A stretch of 39,324 nt of DNA. Origin: Thermoplasmatales archaeon. Its GTDB lineage: Archaea > Thermoplasmatota > E2 > UBA202 > JdFR-43. This document shows positions 25,032 to 33,322 of this stretch, in pieces (position 1 is the stretch's first letter; every line of letters starts with the position of its first letter). The position numbers and the translations under genes are program-made. A model generated the notes under the pieces. It ran no database searches, was not told the origin of the DNA, and saw only the letters and a program-made list of their open reading frames with translations. The DNA lies in assembly GCA_014361245.1 (NCBI GenBank), contig JACIWB010000010.1:1-39324 (forward strand). The letters run 5' to 3'.

Positions 25032-25273
25032 AGGTAAAAGTAAAATTTTATTCACTTCATCGTGAAATAGCAGGTGAAAGCGAAATTTACTTGGAAATAG
25101 AGAAGGGTAAAAAATTGAAAGATGTTTTAAAATTAATTTTTGAAAATTATCAAGAATTGGAAAAGCTTAAAGATTTTACAGTTGCATCACTAAACCATAA
25201 ATATGCTAATGGAGAGGAATATGTAAATGAAGGAGATGAAATTGCAATTTTTCCACCGGTTGGAGGGGGCTAG
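25028..25273 (+). CDS. MoaD/ThiS-like beta-grasp sulfur carrier
   Basis: An 81-residue beta-grasp protein: KVKFYSLHREIAGESEIYLE, then LKDVLKLIFENYQ, NGEEYVNEGDEIAIFPPVGGG. The free C-terminus ends in three glycines, so no proteolytic processing is needed. MoaD carries sulfur for molybdopterin; archaeal SAMP proteins of the same fold also modify proteins. It overlaps the E1-like gene by 4 nt (ATGA) and ends tail to tail with the MetAP gene (4-nt overlap). Other molybdopterin genes are not in view, so either role is possible. Confidence 0.85.
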   Translation: MKVKVKFYSLHREIAGESEIYLEIEKGKKLKDVLKLIFENYQELEKLKDFTVASLNHKYANGEEYVNEGDEIAIFPPVGGG

Positions 25274-26124
25274 GTAATTACCTCGCACCCCTCTTCTCTT
25301 ACAATTATTGTATGTTCAAATTGAGCAACAATTCCATTCCCCGCATCTACAAGTTTGTAATACGGTGCTATAATTTTTCTTTTCATTAAAAATGAAATTT
25401 TAAAAGAAGTGTCATTTCCATAAATGCTACGAAGCCATCTTTCAGCAAACGGCAAACCATTAAATTTTCTCTCTATTTCTTTTGCAAAAGGAGAATGCCT
25501 CGCAATTCTATATATGTTTCCAATTCCCTTATCCACTACATATCCCGCTCCATCACTTGCAAATGGTTCAACTGCTATAACCTGTCCTTCCTTAAGAGCT
25601 ATTTTAATGTCATTTGCTATGTTTGGAATTGAAATCCCTGCATGAAGATTATATCTGCCCAGAAGATGGCCATTCAAATTTTTAACCGGCTTAAATCCAT
25701 ACTCTCTTATTTTTTCTTCTATTTTCCTTCCTATTTCCCCAACTGTTACGCCATTTTTTATTATCTTTATTGCCTCCTCCAAAGCCTCTTTCGATGCCCT
25801 TATCAACGCATCCCTGTTTTTTGCATCAATCTCTATTGTTTTTGCGGTATCAGCTATGAAACCATTCACATGTGCCCCTACATCAACCTTTACAACATCT
25901 CCTTTTCTGAACTCGAGTTTATCCCCCATAGATGGCGTATAGTGGGCGGCGACGCTATTTACGGAGATATTCACTGGAAAGGCAAGCTCAGCCCTGGCTT
26001 TTATATATTCTTCTATTTCCTCAGCAACTTCAAAATAACTTTTTCCTTCTTTTATGCTCCCTATACCCTTTTCGAGAGCATTTTTTGCAATTTTCCCCGC
26101 CTCCTTATAACTTTCATATTCCAT
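25270..26124 (-). CDS. map: Methionine aminopeptidase, type II
   Basis: A 284-residue MetAP of the archaeal type II form, with an inserted helical region between the last metal ligands. Metal ligands are visible: two Asp in VDVGAHVNGFIADTA, His in NLHAG, Glu in VEPFA, and the C-terminal Glu in QFEHTI. It removes the initiator Met from nascent chains. It is the last gene in the METTL5-aMBF1-TsaC-MetAP block and overlaps TsaC by 11 nt. Confidence 0.95.
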   Translation of the reverse strand: MEYESYKEAGKIAKNALEKGIGSIKEGKSYFEVAEEIEEYIKARAELAFPVNISVNSVAAHYTPSMGDKLEFRKGDVVKVDVGAHVNGFIADTAKTIEIDAKNRDALIRASKEALEEAIKIIKNGVTVGEIGRKIEEKIREYGFKPVKNLNGHLLGRYNLHAGISIPNIANDIKIALKEGQVIAVEPFASDGAGYVVDKGIGNIYRIARHSPFAKEIERKFNGLPFAERWLRSIYGNDTSFKISFLMKRKIIAPYYKLVDAGNGIVAQFEHTIIVREEGCEVIT

Positions 26125-26680
26125 ATATTTCCTCCCTGCTTATTGCTCCTTCCCTTAGGATTTTTATTCTCCCTTCAGATACATCTATTACGGTTGATGC
26201 CCTGCCTGGTAGAGAGCCAGCGTCTATATAAAGAGCTACATTGCTTCCAAGCTGTTTTTTTGCTATATCTATGCTTTTTGGCTCCTCCCTTCCATGCTTA
26301 TTTGCACTTGTTGATGTTATCGGCAAGCCTTTCGCTATTTTTCTTGCTATCTCATTTGCTGGAATTCTTATTCCAATTTTTTCCTTTCCAAGTAAATCAG
26401 GCAGGCTATGCTTTTTTTTAAGCACAAGAGTTATTGGTCCCGGCAAAAACTTCTCAGCAATTTTATAAGCAAGTTCATTCATGAAGCAATATTCCTCTAT
26501 TTCCTCAATGTCTGAAATAGTTATTGATAATGGCATATCATATGGTCTTTCTTTCAAATCAAATACTTTTTTAACTACCTCACTTCTTGTTGCATCTCCT
26601 CCCAAAGCATAAAGTGTATCTGTTGGGTAAACAATAATCTTTTTTTCCTCAATCGCTTTCCTTGCTTTTTCTATCAACAT
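26114..26680 (-). CDS. Threonylcarbamoyl-AMP synthase (TsaC/Sua5 YrdC-domain)
   Basis: A 188-residue single YrdC domain. Landmarks are YPTDTLYALGGDA, the KxR motif in FDLKERPYDMPL, FLPGPITLVLKKK, GIRIPAN and PITSTSANKHG. It makes threonylcarbamoyl-AMP, the substrate that KEOPS transfers to tRNA A37; the KEOPS subunit Cgi121 is encoded at 14380. The C-terminal Sua5 domain is absent, as in short TsaC. Its start lies inside the aMBF1 gene (32-nt overlap). Confidence 0.93.
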   Translation of the reverse strand: MLIEKARKAIEEKKIIVYPTDTLYALGGDATRSEVVKKVFDLKERPYDMPLSITISDIEEIEEYCFMNELAYKIAEKFLPGPITLVLKKKHSLPDLLGKEKIGIRIPANEIARKIAKGLPITSTSANKHGREEPKSIDIAKKQLGSNVALYIDAGSLPGRASTVIDVSEGRIKILREGAISREEIYGI

Positions 26681-27113
26681 TTTTAATCAAATCCCCCAGC
26701 GTAACTGCCTTAACATTTTTTGGCTTCAATGGCACACTTCCAACCTCGCAAAAAAGATTTATTTCAAGGAATTTCTCAAGCTTTTTAACAGTTTCATCTG
26801 GAGGGCGGAGTTCTTCATTTTCTATTTTTGCAATTGTTATTGTTTTTTCTCCTATTTTTGCTCCGAGTTGTTCTCTTGTAAGTCCCTTTCTTTCTCTTGC
26901 CTCCTTTATTTTACTGCCCCATCCTTCGACAAGTTCTTTTTTCATTTCATCAAAAACATCCTTTGAATAGGGTACTGATCTCTTGATCCTTACCGCAACT
27001 TTTTCGGGCAAGATTATACCATATTTAGTGCATTCCTTGCAAACCATCATTTCTGAGCCTTCAATCAGTGTTCTAAAAAGTTTTGTATCCTTCCCGCACA
27101 TCTCACATTTCAT
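26649..27113 (-). CDS. Archaeal MBF1-type transcription factor
   Basis: A 154-residue aMBF1. A zinc ribbon uses C3, C6, C25 and C28. An XRE-type helix-turn-helix (residues about 68-120) includes KIKEARERKGLTREQLGAKI and IAKIENEELRPPDETVKKLE. In archaea aMBF1 associates with ribosomes and transcription or translation. The start is fixed by the N-terminal zinc ribbon. It lies 13 nt after METTL5 and before TsaC in a translation-related operon. The TATA-like sequence just ahead lies too close to act as a leaderless promoter for this start. Confidence 0.93.
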   Translation of the reverse strand: MKCEMCGKDTKLFRTLIEGSEMMVCKECTKYGIILPEKVAVRIKRSVPYSKDVFDEMKKELVEGWGSKIKEARERKGLTREQLGAKIGEKTITIAKIENEELRPPDETVKKLEKFLEINLFCEVGSVPLKPKNVKAVTLGDLIKNVDRKSKESD

Positions 27114-27126
27114 TGCTATAAAATAT

Positions 27127-27744
27127 TTAGTAGGATATAATATTTTTCGATTTTCTCGAATTTATCATAATTACCTCATAATAAGCAATTCTTTTTTTAT
27201 GAAATGGTAAGCATGCTTTAAGAGGAAATTTATATTCTCTTTTGTAACATATTCTCCATCCATTTTCTCCAATAAATTTTTTTAAAAAATCTTCAGTATT
27301 CTTCAAATGAAGGGAATATATGCATTCTGTCAGCTCCATCGCTTTTTTTAGAAAAATTCTATCCGCATGCCTGCTCGCATATTGGGCGCCGAATGGCGGG
27401 TTCATTACTGTCACATCTCCCTTTATATCAAAATTCTCGACATCTTCTACAAAAAAATCTATATCAAGACCCATTTTCTCCGCCTCCTTTTTTGCTATCT
27501 CAATTAAATTTTCGTCTATATCAACGCCTATAACTCTTTTTGCATTCAAAATTGCGGAGCCAATTGAAAAAATACCAGTTCCACATCCAAGGTCAATAAC
27601 AACTTTTCCATTAATATCATCTCTTGCAATCCAGAGCATATCAGATGCAATTTCTGCTGGTGTAAAATATTGCTCAAGATTTTCCTTTAATCTCATTTCC
27701 TTGTAAATTTTCTGAAGCATTATTTCCAAATCCTTCTTTTTCAC
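27127..27744 (-). CDS. METTL5-like RNA adenine N6-methyltransferase
   Basis: A 205-residue class I methyltransferase. The SAM site is VIDLGCGTGIFSIGSAIL with GVDIDENLI, and the catalytic motif is NPPFG, within VMNPPFGAQYASRHADR. This NPPF form and the size match METTL5, which makes an m6A in small-subunit rRNA. The substrate is inferred from the family. It is the first gene of the minus-strand block; a TTTATATA-type box lies about 20-26 nt before the ATG. Confidence 0.85.
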   Translation of the reverse strand: MKKKDLEIMLQKIYKEMRLKENLEQYFTPAEIASDMLWIARDDINGKVVIDLGCGTGIFSIGSAILNAKRVIGVDIDENLIEIAKKEAEKMGLDIDFFVEDVENFDIKGDVTVMNPPFGAQYASRHADRIFLKKAMELTECIYSLHLKNTEDFLKKFIGENGWRICYKREYKFPLKACLPFHKKRIAYYEVIMINSRKSKNIISY

Positions 27745-27813
27745 ATTTTTATCCTTATTTTTATATAAAAATCTTGTTGCAAAAATAATTTATATCATGC
27801 ATTAATAAGCAAT
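27745..27813. promoter_or_regulatory. Divergent leaderless promoters, METTL5 and PaaK-like genes
   Basis: The 69-nt gap holds a TTTATATA-type box at about 27760-27770 facing METTL5 and a TTATATC box at 27789-27796 facing the PaaK-like gene. The plus-strand box lies about 25 nt before ATG 27814. Confidence 0.5.
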
Positions 27814-29091
27814 ATGTTTAATCCAGAAATGGAAACAATCAGCAGAAAGGAGCTTGAAGAAATTCAGCTTAAAAGATTAAAAAAGATAGTTATGCATGCT
27901 TACAAACATGTTCCTTTTTATAGGAAAAAATTTGATGAAGCTGGAATAAGCCCGAGAATAAAAAATCTCGAAGATATAGAAAAACTTCCATTTACAACAA
28001 AAGATGATTTCAGAAAAAATGCTCCCTTCGGAATGCTTGCCTATCCCTTGGAAGAATATATTGAATTGCATGCTTCCTCTGGAACAACTGGTGAGCCAAT
28101 AACCGTTTGCTATACAAAAAAAGATATAGAGGTGTGGGCTGAGGTGATGGCTCGATGCCTTGCGATGGCTGGCTTAACTAAAAAGGATATATTTCAAATT
28201 CCAATACCCTATGGCACATTTACAGGGGCATTTGGCTTCCATTATGGCGGGCAGAAAGTGGGGGCGCTGATTGTTCCTACTGGGAAAGGTGAGAGTGAGA
28301 GGCAGATAAGGCTTATGAAATATTATGGAACAACTTTCATAGCTGGGGTTGCTTCCTATGCCTTACATCTCTCAGAAGTGGCAAAGAAAATTGGGATTGA
28401 GCCATCTGAGCTTAAAGTAAGGAATGGAATATTTGGGGCGGAGATGTTTTCAAAGGCAATGAAAGAGAGGATAAGCAGGGATTGGAATATGGATGTGCAT
28501 GATATATATGGTTTAACCGAAATGTGTGGGCCAGGTGTTTCTGCTGATTGCGACGAGCATGATGGCCTGCATTTATGGGAAGACCACTTCTTTGCAGAGA
28601 TAATTGATCCGGAAACCGGGGAAAGAATTGAAAAGGAGGAAAAAGGAGAGCTTGTTTTAACAACCCTTACAAAGGAAGGATTGCCTGTCATAAGATATAG
28701 AACAAGAGATATAACTTTCTTCTACGATGGAATATGTAACTGCGGGAGAACCCATCTAAAGCATGCCTTTATAACTGGAAGAAGCGATGATATGGTAATA
28801 ATAAAAGGGACAAACATATTTCCAAGTCAGATAGAGGAAATTATAATGAAAAATCCACACGCGGGAAACAACTGGCAGATGATTATAGAAGATAACTTAA
28901 AAATAGTTGTGGAAGGTGCTAAGAGTTATAGCAGAGAGGAAAAGAAGAAAATTGAAGAAGAAATAGGAAGGGAAATAAAGATAGTTACAACATTAAGCGC
29001 AGATGTAGAGGTTGTTGATCCCTTTACTCTTCCAAGAAGTGAGGGGAAAGCTAAGAGAGTTATTGACAGGAGGAGTTCAGCAGTGAAATAA
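27814..29091 (+). CDS. paaK: Phenylacetate-CoA ligase-family adenylate-forming enzyme
   Basis: A 425-residue PaaK-type acyl-CoA ligase. The core motif is ASSGTTGEPITVCYTKKD. Others are YGTFTGAFGFHYGGQKVGA, DIYGLTEMCGPGVSADC, the GELVLTTLTKEGLPVIRYRT hinge region and the C-terminal TGRSDDMVIIKGTNIFPSQI motif. Length and motifs are complete. It activates an aryl or related acid to its CoA thioester, as in aromatic amino acid breakdown. No other pathway gene is adjacent, so the substrate is uncertain. Its 3' end overlaps the convergent nuclease gene by 32 nt. Confidence 0.9.
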   Translation: MFNPEMETISRKELEEIQLKRLKKIVMHAYKHVPFYRKKFDEAGISPRIKNLEDIEKLPFTTKDDFRKNAPFGMLAYPLEEYIELHASSGTTGEPITVCYTKKDIEVWAEVMARCLAMAGLTKKDIFQIPIPYGTFTGAFGFHYGGQKVGALIVPTGKGESERQIRLMKYYGTTFIAGVASYALHLSEVAKKIGIEPSELKVRNGIFGAEMFSKAMKERISRDWNMDVHDIYGLTEMCGPGVSADCDEHDGLHLWEDHFFAEIIDPETGERIEKEEKGELVLTTLTKEGLPVIRYRTRDITFFYDGICNCGRTHLKHAFITGRSDDMVIIKGTNIFPSQIEEIIMKNPHAGNNWQMIIEDNLKIVVEGAKSYSREEKKKIEEEIGREIKIVTTLSADVEVVDPFTLPRSEGKAKRVIDRRSSAVK

Positions 29092-29575
29092 AATCAGATA
29101 ATCTCATTCCTTTTTCCCATCTCATGATGTAATTTCCATCCTTGCTTTTTTCAACTTTTGGAATTTTTTCATGAATTCTCCTAATATTTCCTTCAATATT
29201 CATATCCATCGTAAATATTCTCCATGTCTCATCTCTTATCCCCTTAAGGCGATAGGCAAAGATAGGCAGAACCTTTGATTTTTCGCATTTTTCAAGCATT
29301 TCCTCCGCCTTCTTCTGCATCCTCCCCTTTTCATGGCTGAATAAAATTTCCTTTTCTTTCCTTGCCTTTATCTCGGCTAGAAGGGAAATGTCCCCTCTTA
29401 CCGCAACAATATCTGCTATTCCAAGCGAGCCAGCAGCCCTTACAGTTATAAAAGGATATTCTATAATTTTTTTATAAATTTCCTTCCTTTCATCGCTTAG
29501 ATTTTTTGTTACCCTTTCAATAATTTCTCTATTTCCTGATAAAATTTCTTTCAGCTCTCTTTCATATATGCTCAA
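29060..29575 (-). CDS. hjc: Hjc-like Holliday junction resolvase, extended
   Basis: A 171-residue nuclease related to archaeal Hjc. Likely catalytic residues are E5 (in YERELKE), D55 (GIADIVAV), and E68 and K70 (LLAEIKA), the E-D-E-x-K pattern. VRAAGS and VLPIFAYRLKG match further Hjc motifs. Compared with compact Hjc proteins, it has about 28 extra residues between the first helix and the RAAGS strand and a C-terminal tail of about 45 residues. It would cut four-way junctions in recombination. It overlaps the peptidase gene by 4 nt. Confidence 0.8.
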   Translation of the reverse strand: MSIYERELKEILSGNREIIERVTKNLSDERKEIYKKIIEYPFITVRAAGSLGIADIVAVRGDISLLAEIKARKEKEILFSHEKGRMQKKAEEMLEKCEKSKVLPIFAYRLKGIRDETWRIFTMDMNIEGNIRRIHEKIPKVEKSKDGNYIMRWEKGMRLSDFISLLNSSCQ

Positions 29576-31383
29576 GTATAGCCCCCTATCTTAAGAGTTG
29601 GGTCTCCAAGTAAAACAAACCCTTGGATTGTATGAAGATGCCATGGCTGATAGGGCAATTTAAATTTCTCCACATATTTTGAAACAGCATAACCCCATGT
29701 TTCGCCAAGCATATCCTTCCCTTCACTATAAGCCTTGAATACATTTAATTCCATATACCCATATCCTGACTCAACGCTATCATCCTCATTTATCCCGTCT
29801 CCATCCAAGTCGCCTTCTTCGCCAGGCGTCGCCACCGGGAAGCATGTGTAGCCCATTCCAGCAATTGCCCCACCATTAATCTTTTTAATGAACCATGAAG
29901 TTAAGTCAGCAGGTGACGGAAAGCCGCTTGTCCATGGAAAATCTGTCATGCTTATGTTGAACATTGCAGTATGGCATCCACCTACAACAACTATCGGATA
30001 TTCACTATTTTTGAATAAAGGCAAATCAAGAACATCCAATCCTTTTTCCCATTCATCAAAATTTTCTGGCTTATGGGTGCTCCATGAAATAGGGCTTCCA
30101 TGTCCATGGAAATGCATGAATGTTGCTCCATTGCCAAGAGCATTCTTTATATTTTCTGGATTGACATCCGTCACACTTGCATAAACTTTTTTTATTTCAT
30201 ACGAAGAGAGGTAGGAAGCTGTTTTATCAGTAACTATCTCTCCTTCATAACCTTCTGTTTCAAAATTATCCCCCGCAATAAGAACAGCTTTTTTGGATGT
30301 GCCTTTATTTTCGTATGAAATTATTTTATCTATCATAATTTTCAATTCAGTTTTACTTCTACAAGGAAGTCTGCCAAGATATATATCAGGGTATAAATCC
30401 ATTTGATCTTTCAGAAATCCACTTTTCTTCCATTCCGCATATATTCCATTTCCATCTGTATCCCAGGAAGAGAAACTATAATTTCCATCATATATATCAG
30501 CAAAATATAAATCGCTTGCATATTCATTTTCATCCGCCCAGTATATGCCCGCATATCTTGCAGGCATGATCCATTCCTCGCCTATGCTATATTTTCTTCC
30601 CCCTACAAGCATAACATATTTTATTCCCCATTCCTCAATTGCATTTTTAATGAAATATTTCACTTTTTCAGCATCATCCCTGCCATTGCAGGGGAAATAC
30701 TTGCTACTGTAAATTTCATTTAGCCCCACTACTATTGTCTTTATTCCCTTGCTTTCCTTATGCTGCTTCAATGCTTCAATCTCGCTCAGCCATGCATCTG
30801 GTGAAATTATTAAGAAATCATATAGCGAGGCACTTTCAGTTTTTTCTGGCAGAACATAATCAATTTTTACATCAAAATTATCTGAATAAAATAATTTTCC
30901 GCTTTCATAAATTACAGGATATATATTCAAAATTAAAATTGTAAAGTGCTGCCCTTCAACAATACCTCCCAATGTTTCATACTCATACCAACTCTCAGGA
31001 AATCTTAAATTTATATCACTTTTCAATCCCCCCGCAACCTTCCCAGGCGGCGCAAGAGCGGGAGCAAAAGAAATGGTTGCATCTATCTGCTTTATTTCAG
31101 CTGGCTCTGCTTTTAAGAAAATCTTTGTTCCTGCTGGAAATAAAAATGTTTTTCTATAAACTGGCAGAATCGGCATATTTTCCACAATTATCTGCGAGCA
31201 TCCTTCTAGAGCAATTTTTGTTTTTTCTCCATTCTTTATAATTTCAGGCTCACCAAAATTCAGCGAAATTTCCATTGAATTTATTGCTATGTTCTCTTCC
31301 TGTTTGGATATATGCGTGTTAAATGTTGCGGTTGCCCCCATATTCAAAACTATTATTACAACAAATAATGCAAACTTTTTCAT
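29572..31383 (-). CDS. Secreted C25-family (gingipain-like) cysteine peptidase
   Basis: A 603-residue exported protein. A signal peptide (residues 1 to about 20) and a propeptide-like beta region (about 25-190) precede the caspase-hemoglobinase fold catalytic part (about 190-600). The catalytic His lies in HFHGHGSP and the Cys in VVVGGCHTAMF. Preceding motifs are YDFLIISPDAW and YVMLVGGRKYSIGEEW. Gingipain-like enzymes degrade proteins outside the cell. No C-terminal sorting domain is seen; the protein ends LLGDPTLKIGGYT. Near-matching Ca-loop-like DTDGNGIYAEW and DLDGDGINEDDS segments are present. It starts close to the divergent lipid genes. Confidence 0.88.
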   Translation of the reverse strand: MKKFALFVVIIVLNMGATATFNTHISKQEENIAINSMEISLNFGEPEIIKNGEKTKIALEGCSQIIVENMPILPVYRKTFLFPAGTKIFLKAEPAEIKQIDATISFAPALAPPGKVAGGLKSDINLRFPESWYEYETLGGIVEGQHFTILILNIYPVIYESGKLFYSDNFDVKIDYVLPEKTESASLYDFLIISPDAWLSEIEALKQHKESKGIKTIVVGLNEIYSSKYFPCNGRDDAEKVKYFIKNAIEEWGIKYVMLVGGRKYSIGEEWIMPARYAGIYWADENEYASDLYFADIYDGNYSFSSWDTDGNGIYAEWKKSGFLKDQMDLYPDIYLGRLPCRSKTELKIMIDKIISYENKGTSKKAVLIAGDNFETEGYEGEIVTDKTASYLSSYEIKKVYASVTDVNPENIKNALGNGATFMHFHGHGSPISWSTHKPENFDEWEKGLDVLDLPLFKNSEYPIVVVGGCHTAMFNISMTDFPWTSGFPSPADLTSWFIKKINGGAIAGMGYTCFPVATPGEEGDLDGDGINEDDSVESGYGYMELNVFKAYSEGKDMLGETWGYAVSKYVEKFKLPYQPWHLHTIQGFVLLGDPTLKIGGYT

Positions 31384-31560
31384 ACGGATATATACAAAAC
31401 CTATTTTTAAAATTAACCAATTTGATTTAACATTGGCAGGCCTTCATTGCCCCTCTTCATTACGCCCTCATAAAAATTTTAAAATATTAAAATATAAGTT
31501 CGATAGCATCCAAAAACTTGTGAGTTAAATACTTATATTATTTTTCTATTTAGGGTTCAT
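31384..31560. promoter_or_regulatory. Divergent promoter, peptidase and prenyl synthase genes
   Basis: A 177-nt AT-rich gap. The plus strand has a CTTATATTA box (31531-31539), about 26 nt before ATG 31561, consistent with a leaderless lipid-gene transcript. The minus strand has a TTAATTTTAAAAATAGG-like box about 20-30 nt before the peptidase start. No other structure was recognised. Confidence 0.5.
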
Positions 31561-32535
31561 ATGCCAGAAGAAGCCATTGACTTTGAGCAATTTTTCAAAG
31601 ATGTGCAAGCAGAGATAAGAAAGGAAATTGGGAAAAGATTCAATGACGAAGATATAAGATATGCAATGCTTGGTGGAAAACTTCTCAGGCCTGTAATGCT
31701 TATCCTCTCCTTTAAGGCATGCAACGGAAAAAATGAAAAATATAAAAAAGCAGTTGAAAGCGCCATTGGGGTTGAGCTTGCCCATTCCGCTTCCTTAATT
31801 CATGACGATATAATGGATGGAGATATGGAAAGAAGGGGAAAGCTTGCCCTTCATGCTATTAAAGGAATAGGGGCTGCGATACTTATAGGGCATAAAATGA
31901 TAAATGAAGCATTCAGAATATCACTTGAGCACGGGGAAAATAATGCAAAAATATTTCTCGATACTTGGAATGAAACACTCAATGGCCAATTAAAAGATAT
32001 AGATTTTACCTCCCACATAGAAAACCTTTTACTCAGCAGAAAACCCGAAAAATTACTCGAGGAATATTTCAGGATAATAGAGATGAAAACCGCGTCGCTT
32101 TTTGCGGCTGCCTGCAGGGCGGGCGCGATCGAGGCGGGCGCAGAAGAAAAGGTGATTTTGCTGATGAAAGAATACGGGAAGGAAGTAGGTATTGCATACC
32201 AGCTTGCTGATGACCTTGTTGATATTGTTGAGGGGAAGAAGATAGAGGAAGGAATAATAATGCCGATTGTAAAAATGTACGGAAAAAATGTTGATAAAAG
32301 TGTCTTGGAAAACATAAGGAAAGAAGGGAAGAAATTGATAGAAGAAATGCTTCAAGAAGGAGGAAAGGATATAAAAGAAATATACAAAAAGGAGATAAAA
32401 AAGCATATAAAAAAGGCGGTTGAAATCGCATCTTCAGATCTGCTAAATGATACTGTTTATAAAAAATTGCTAAAAGAAGCGCCATTTTATATTGTAAATG
32501 AAATGATAAAAGGAATTGAAATGAGGGTAGAATGA
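31561..32535 (+). CDS. Polyprenyl (GGPP-type) diphosphate synthase
   Basis: A 324-residue trans-prenyltransferase. The first Asp-rich motif is D82-D83-x2-D86 in LIHDDIMDGD, the second is DDLVD in YQLADDLVDI, and GGKLLRP is near residue 38. The two residues that control chain length, at -5 and -4 before the first Asp motif, are Ala77 and Ser78, not the Phe of the classic archaeal C20 enzymes. Small residues there are known to allow longer products, so the product could be longer than C20. It overlaps the next gene by 4 nt. Confidence 0.93.
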   Translation: MPEEAIDFEQFFKDVQAEIRKEIGKRFNDEDIRYAMLGGKLLRPVMLILSFKACNGKNEKYKKAVESAIGVELAHSASLIHDDIMDGDMERRGKLALHAIKGIGAAILIGHKMINEAFRISLEHGENNAKIFLDTWNETLNGQLKDIDFTSHIENLLLSRKPEKLLEEYFRIIEMKTASLFAAACRAGAIEAGAEEKVILLMKEYGKEVGIAYQLADDLVDIVEGKKIEEGIIMPIVKMYGKNVDKSVLENIRKEGKKLIEEMLQEGGKDIKEIYKKEIKKHIKKAVEIASSDLLNDTVYKKLLKEAPFYIVNEMIKGIEMRVE

Positions 32536-33182
32536 GTATAGAAGCAAAAGGAATGCTTTCTCCTTTTACAATACTCACATGCGTAATTACGGGTGGTTTT
32601 TTTCCTTTACTTGGCTCTTTCTTCTACTCCCTTTTCTATGATAAAATATACTGGAATGGAGTTATACTAACAGCCATTGGTGGCTTCATCGCCCATTATT
32701 TCCTTGCGCATACAATTCATGATTTGATTCACTTAAAAATTGAAAAGAGGGTTACAACAAGTGAAAAAACACTCAAAGTTCTTTTTGTAATATCAGCAGC
32801 AATTCTCCTTTCAATAGCAATATATCTTGCATACTATTCAGGATGGCCAGTAATTGTGTTTGCTGTTATAGGAGCAATAACATGCTTATATGCTGAAGGA
32901 TTAATTCATCATGAATCGCAGATGGCATTTGGAGCAATGTTTCTTGTAATCGGCTCTTTCTATGTTCAATATGGATACTTCAAGGTAGAAATTCCAGTGA
33001 AGGCATGGGTCGAGCTATCTTTACTTTCTCTATTTGCATTTTTCAGCCAGTATGGATGGCTTCTTTTTTATAGAATAGATGACTATGGTTTCAGTGCTAA
33101 AAAGAAAAATGAGAGCATACTAATAACAAAGCTTGGACTGATTTTTTTAGTCCTTTTATTTTTAGTTCATTCCCTGTTTTAA
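32532..33182 (+). CDS. Seven-helix membrane protein, possibly UbiA-like
   Basis: A 216-residue protein with about seven membrane helices. Helix 2 ends AHYFLAHTIHDLIHLKIEKR, and a second polar motif is FYRIDDYGFSAKKK. Their positions resemble the two Asp-rich motifs of UbiA prenyltransferases, but the first has His and Glu in place of the usual N-D-x3-D. The protein is shorter than typical UbiA (about 290). It is coupled to the prenyl diphosphate synthase by a 4-nt overlap, which supports a prenyl-lipid role. The assignment is tentative. Confidence 0.5.
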   Translation: MSIEAKGMLSPFTILTCVITGGFFPLLGSFFYSLFYDKIYWNGVILTAIGGFIAHYFLAHTIHDLIHLKIEKRVTTSEKTLKVLFVISAAILLSIAIYLAYYSGWPVIVFAVIGAITCLYAEGLIHHESQMAFGAMFLVIGSFYVQYGYFKVEIPVKAWVELSLLSLFAFFSQYGWLLFYRIDDYGFSAKKKNESILITKLGLIFLVLLFLVHSLF

Positions 33183-33184
33183 TT

Positions 33185-33322
33185 TTATATCTTATTTACT
33201 TCCATTATCTTATTCCAGCAATCCCTGCATAATGGTATGCGCTTAACAGAACAGCATCCTCTATAGTTCAGATATTTTGCATCCTTCTCTTCTATTTCCT
33301 TTCCGCATGAATCACATTTCAT
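33185..33322 (-). CDS. Small zinc-ribbon protein
   Basis: A 45-residue protein, below usual gene-finder length. It starts MKCDSCGKEIEEKDAKYL and includes a second Cys pair in LCRDCW, with an extra CC in NYRGCCS. The four paired Cys should bind zinc. A strong GGAGGGGG ribosome binding site precedes the ATG, and it overlaps the DGC gene stop by 4 nt (ATGA). It is the last gene of the metalloid/redox block. The function is unknown. Confidence 0.7.
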   Translation of the reverse strand: MKCDSCGKEIEEKDAKYLNYRGCCSVKRIPLCRDCWNKIMEVNKI

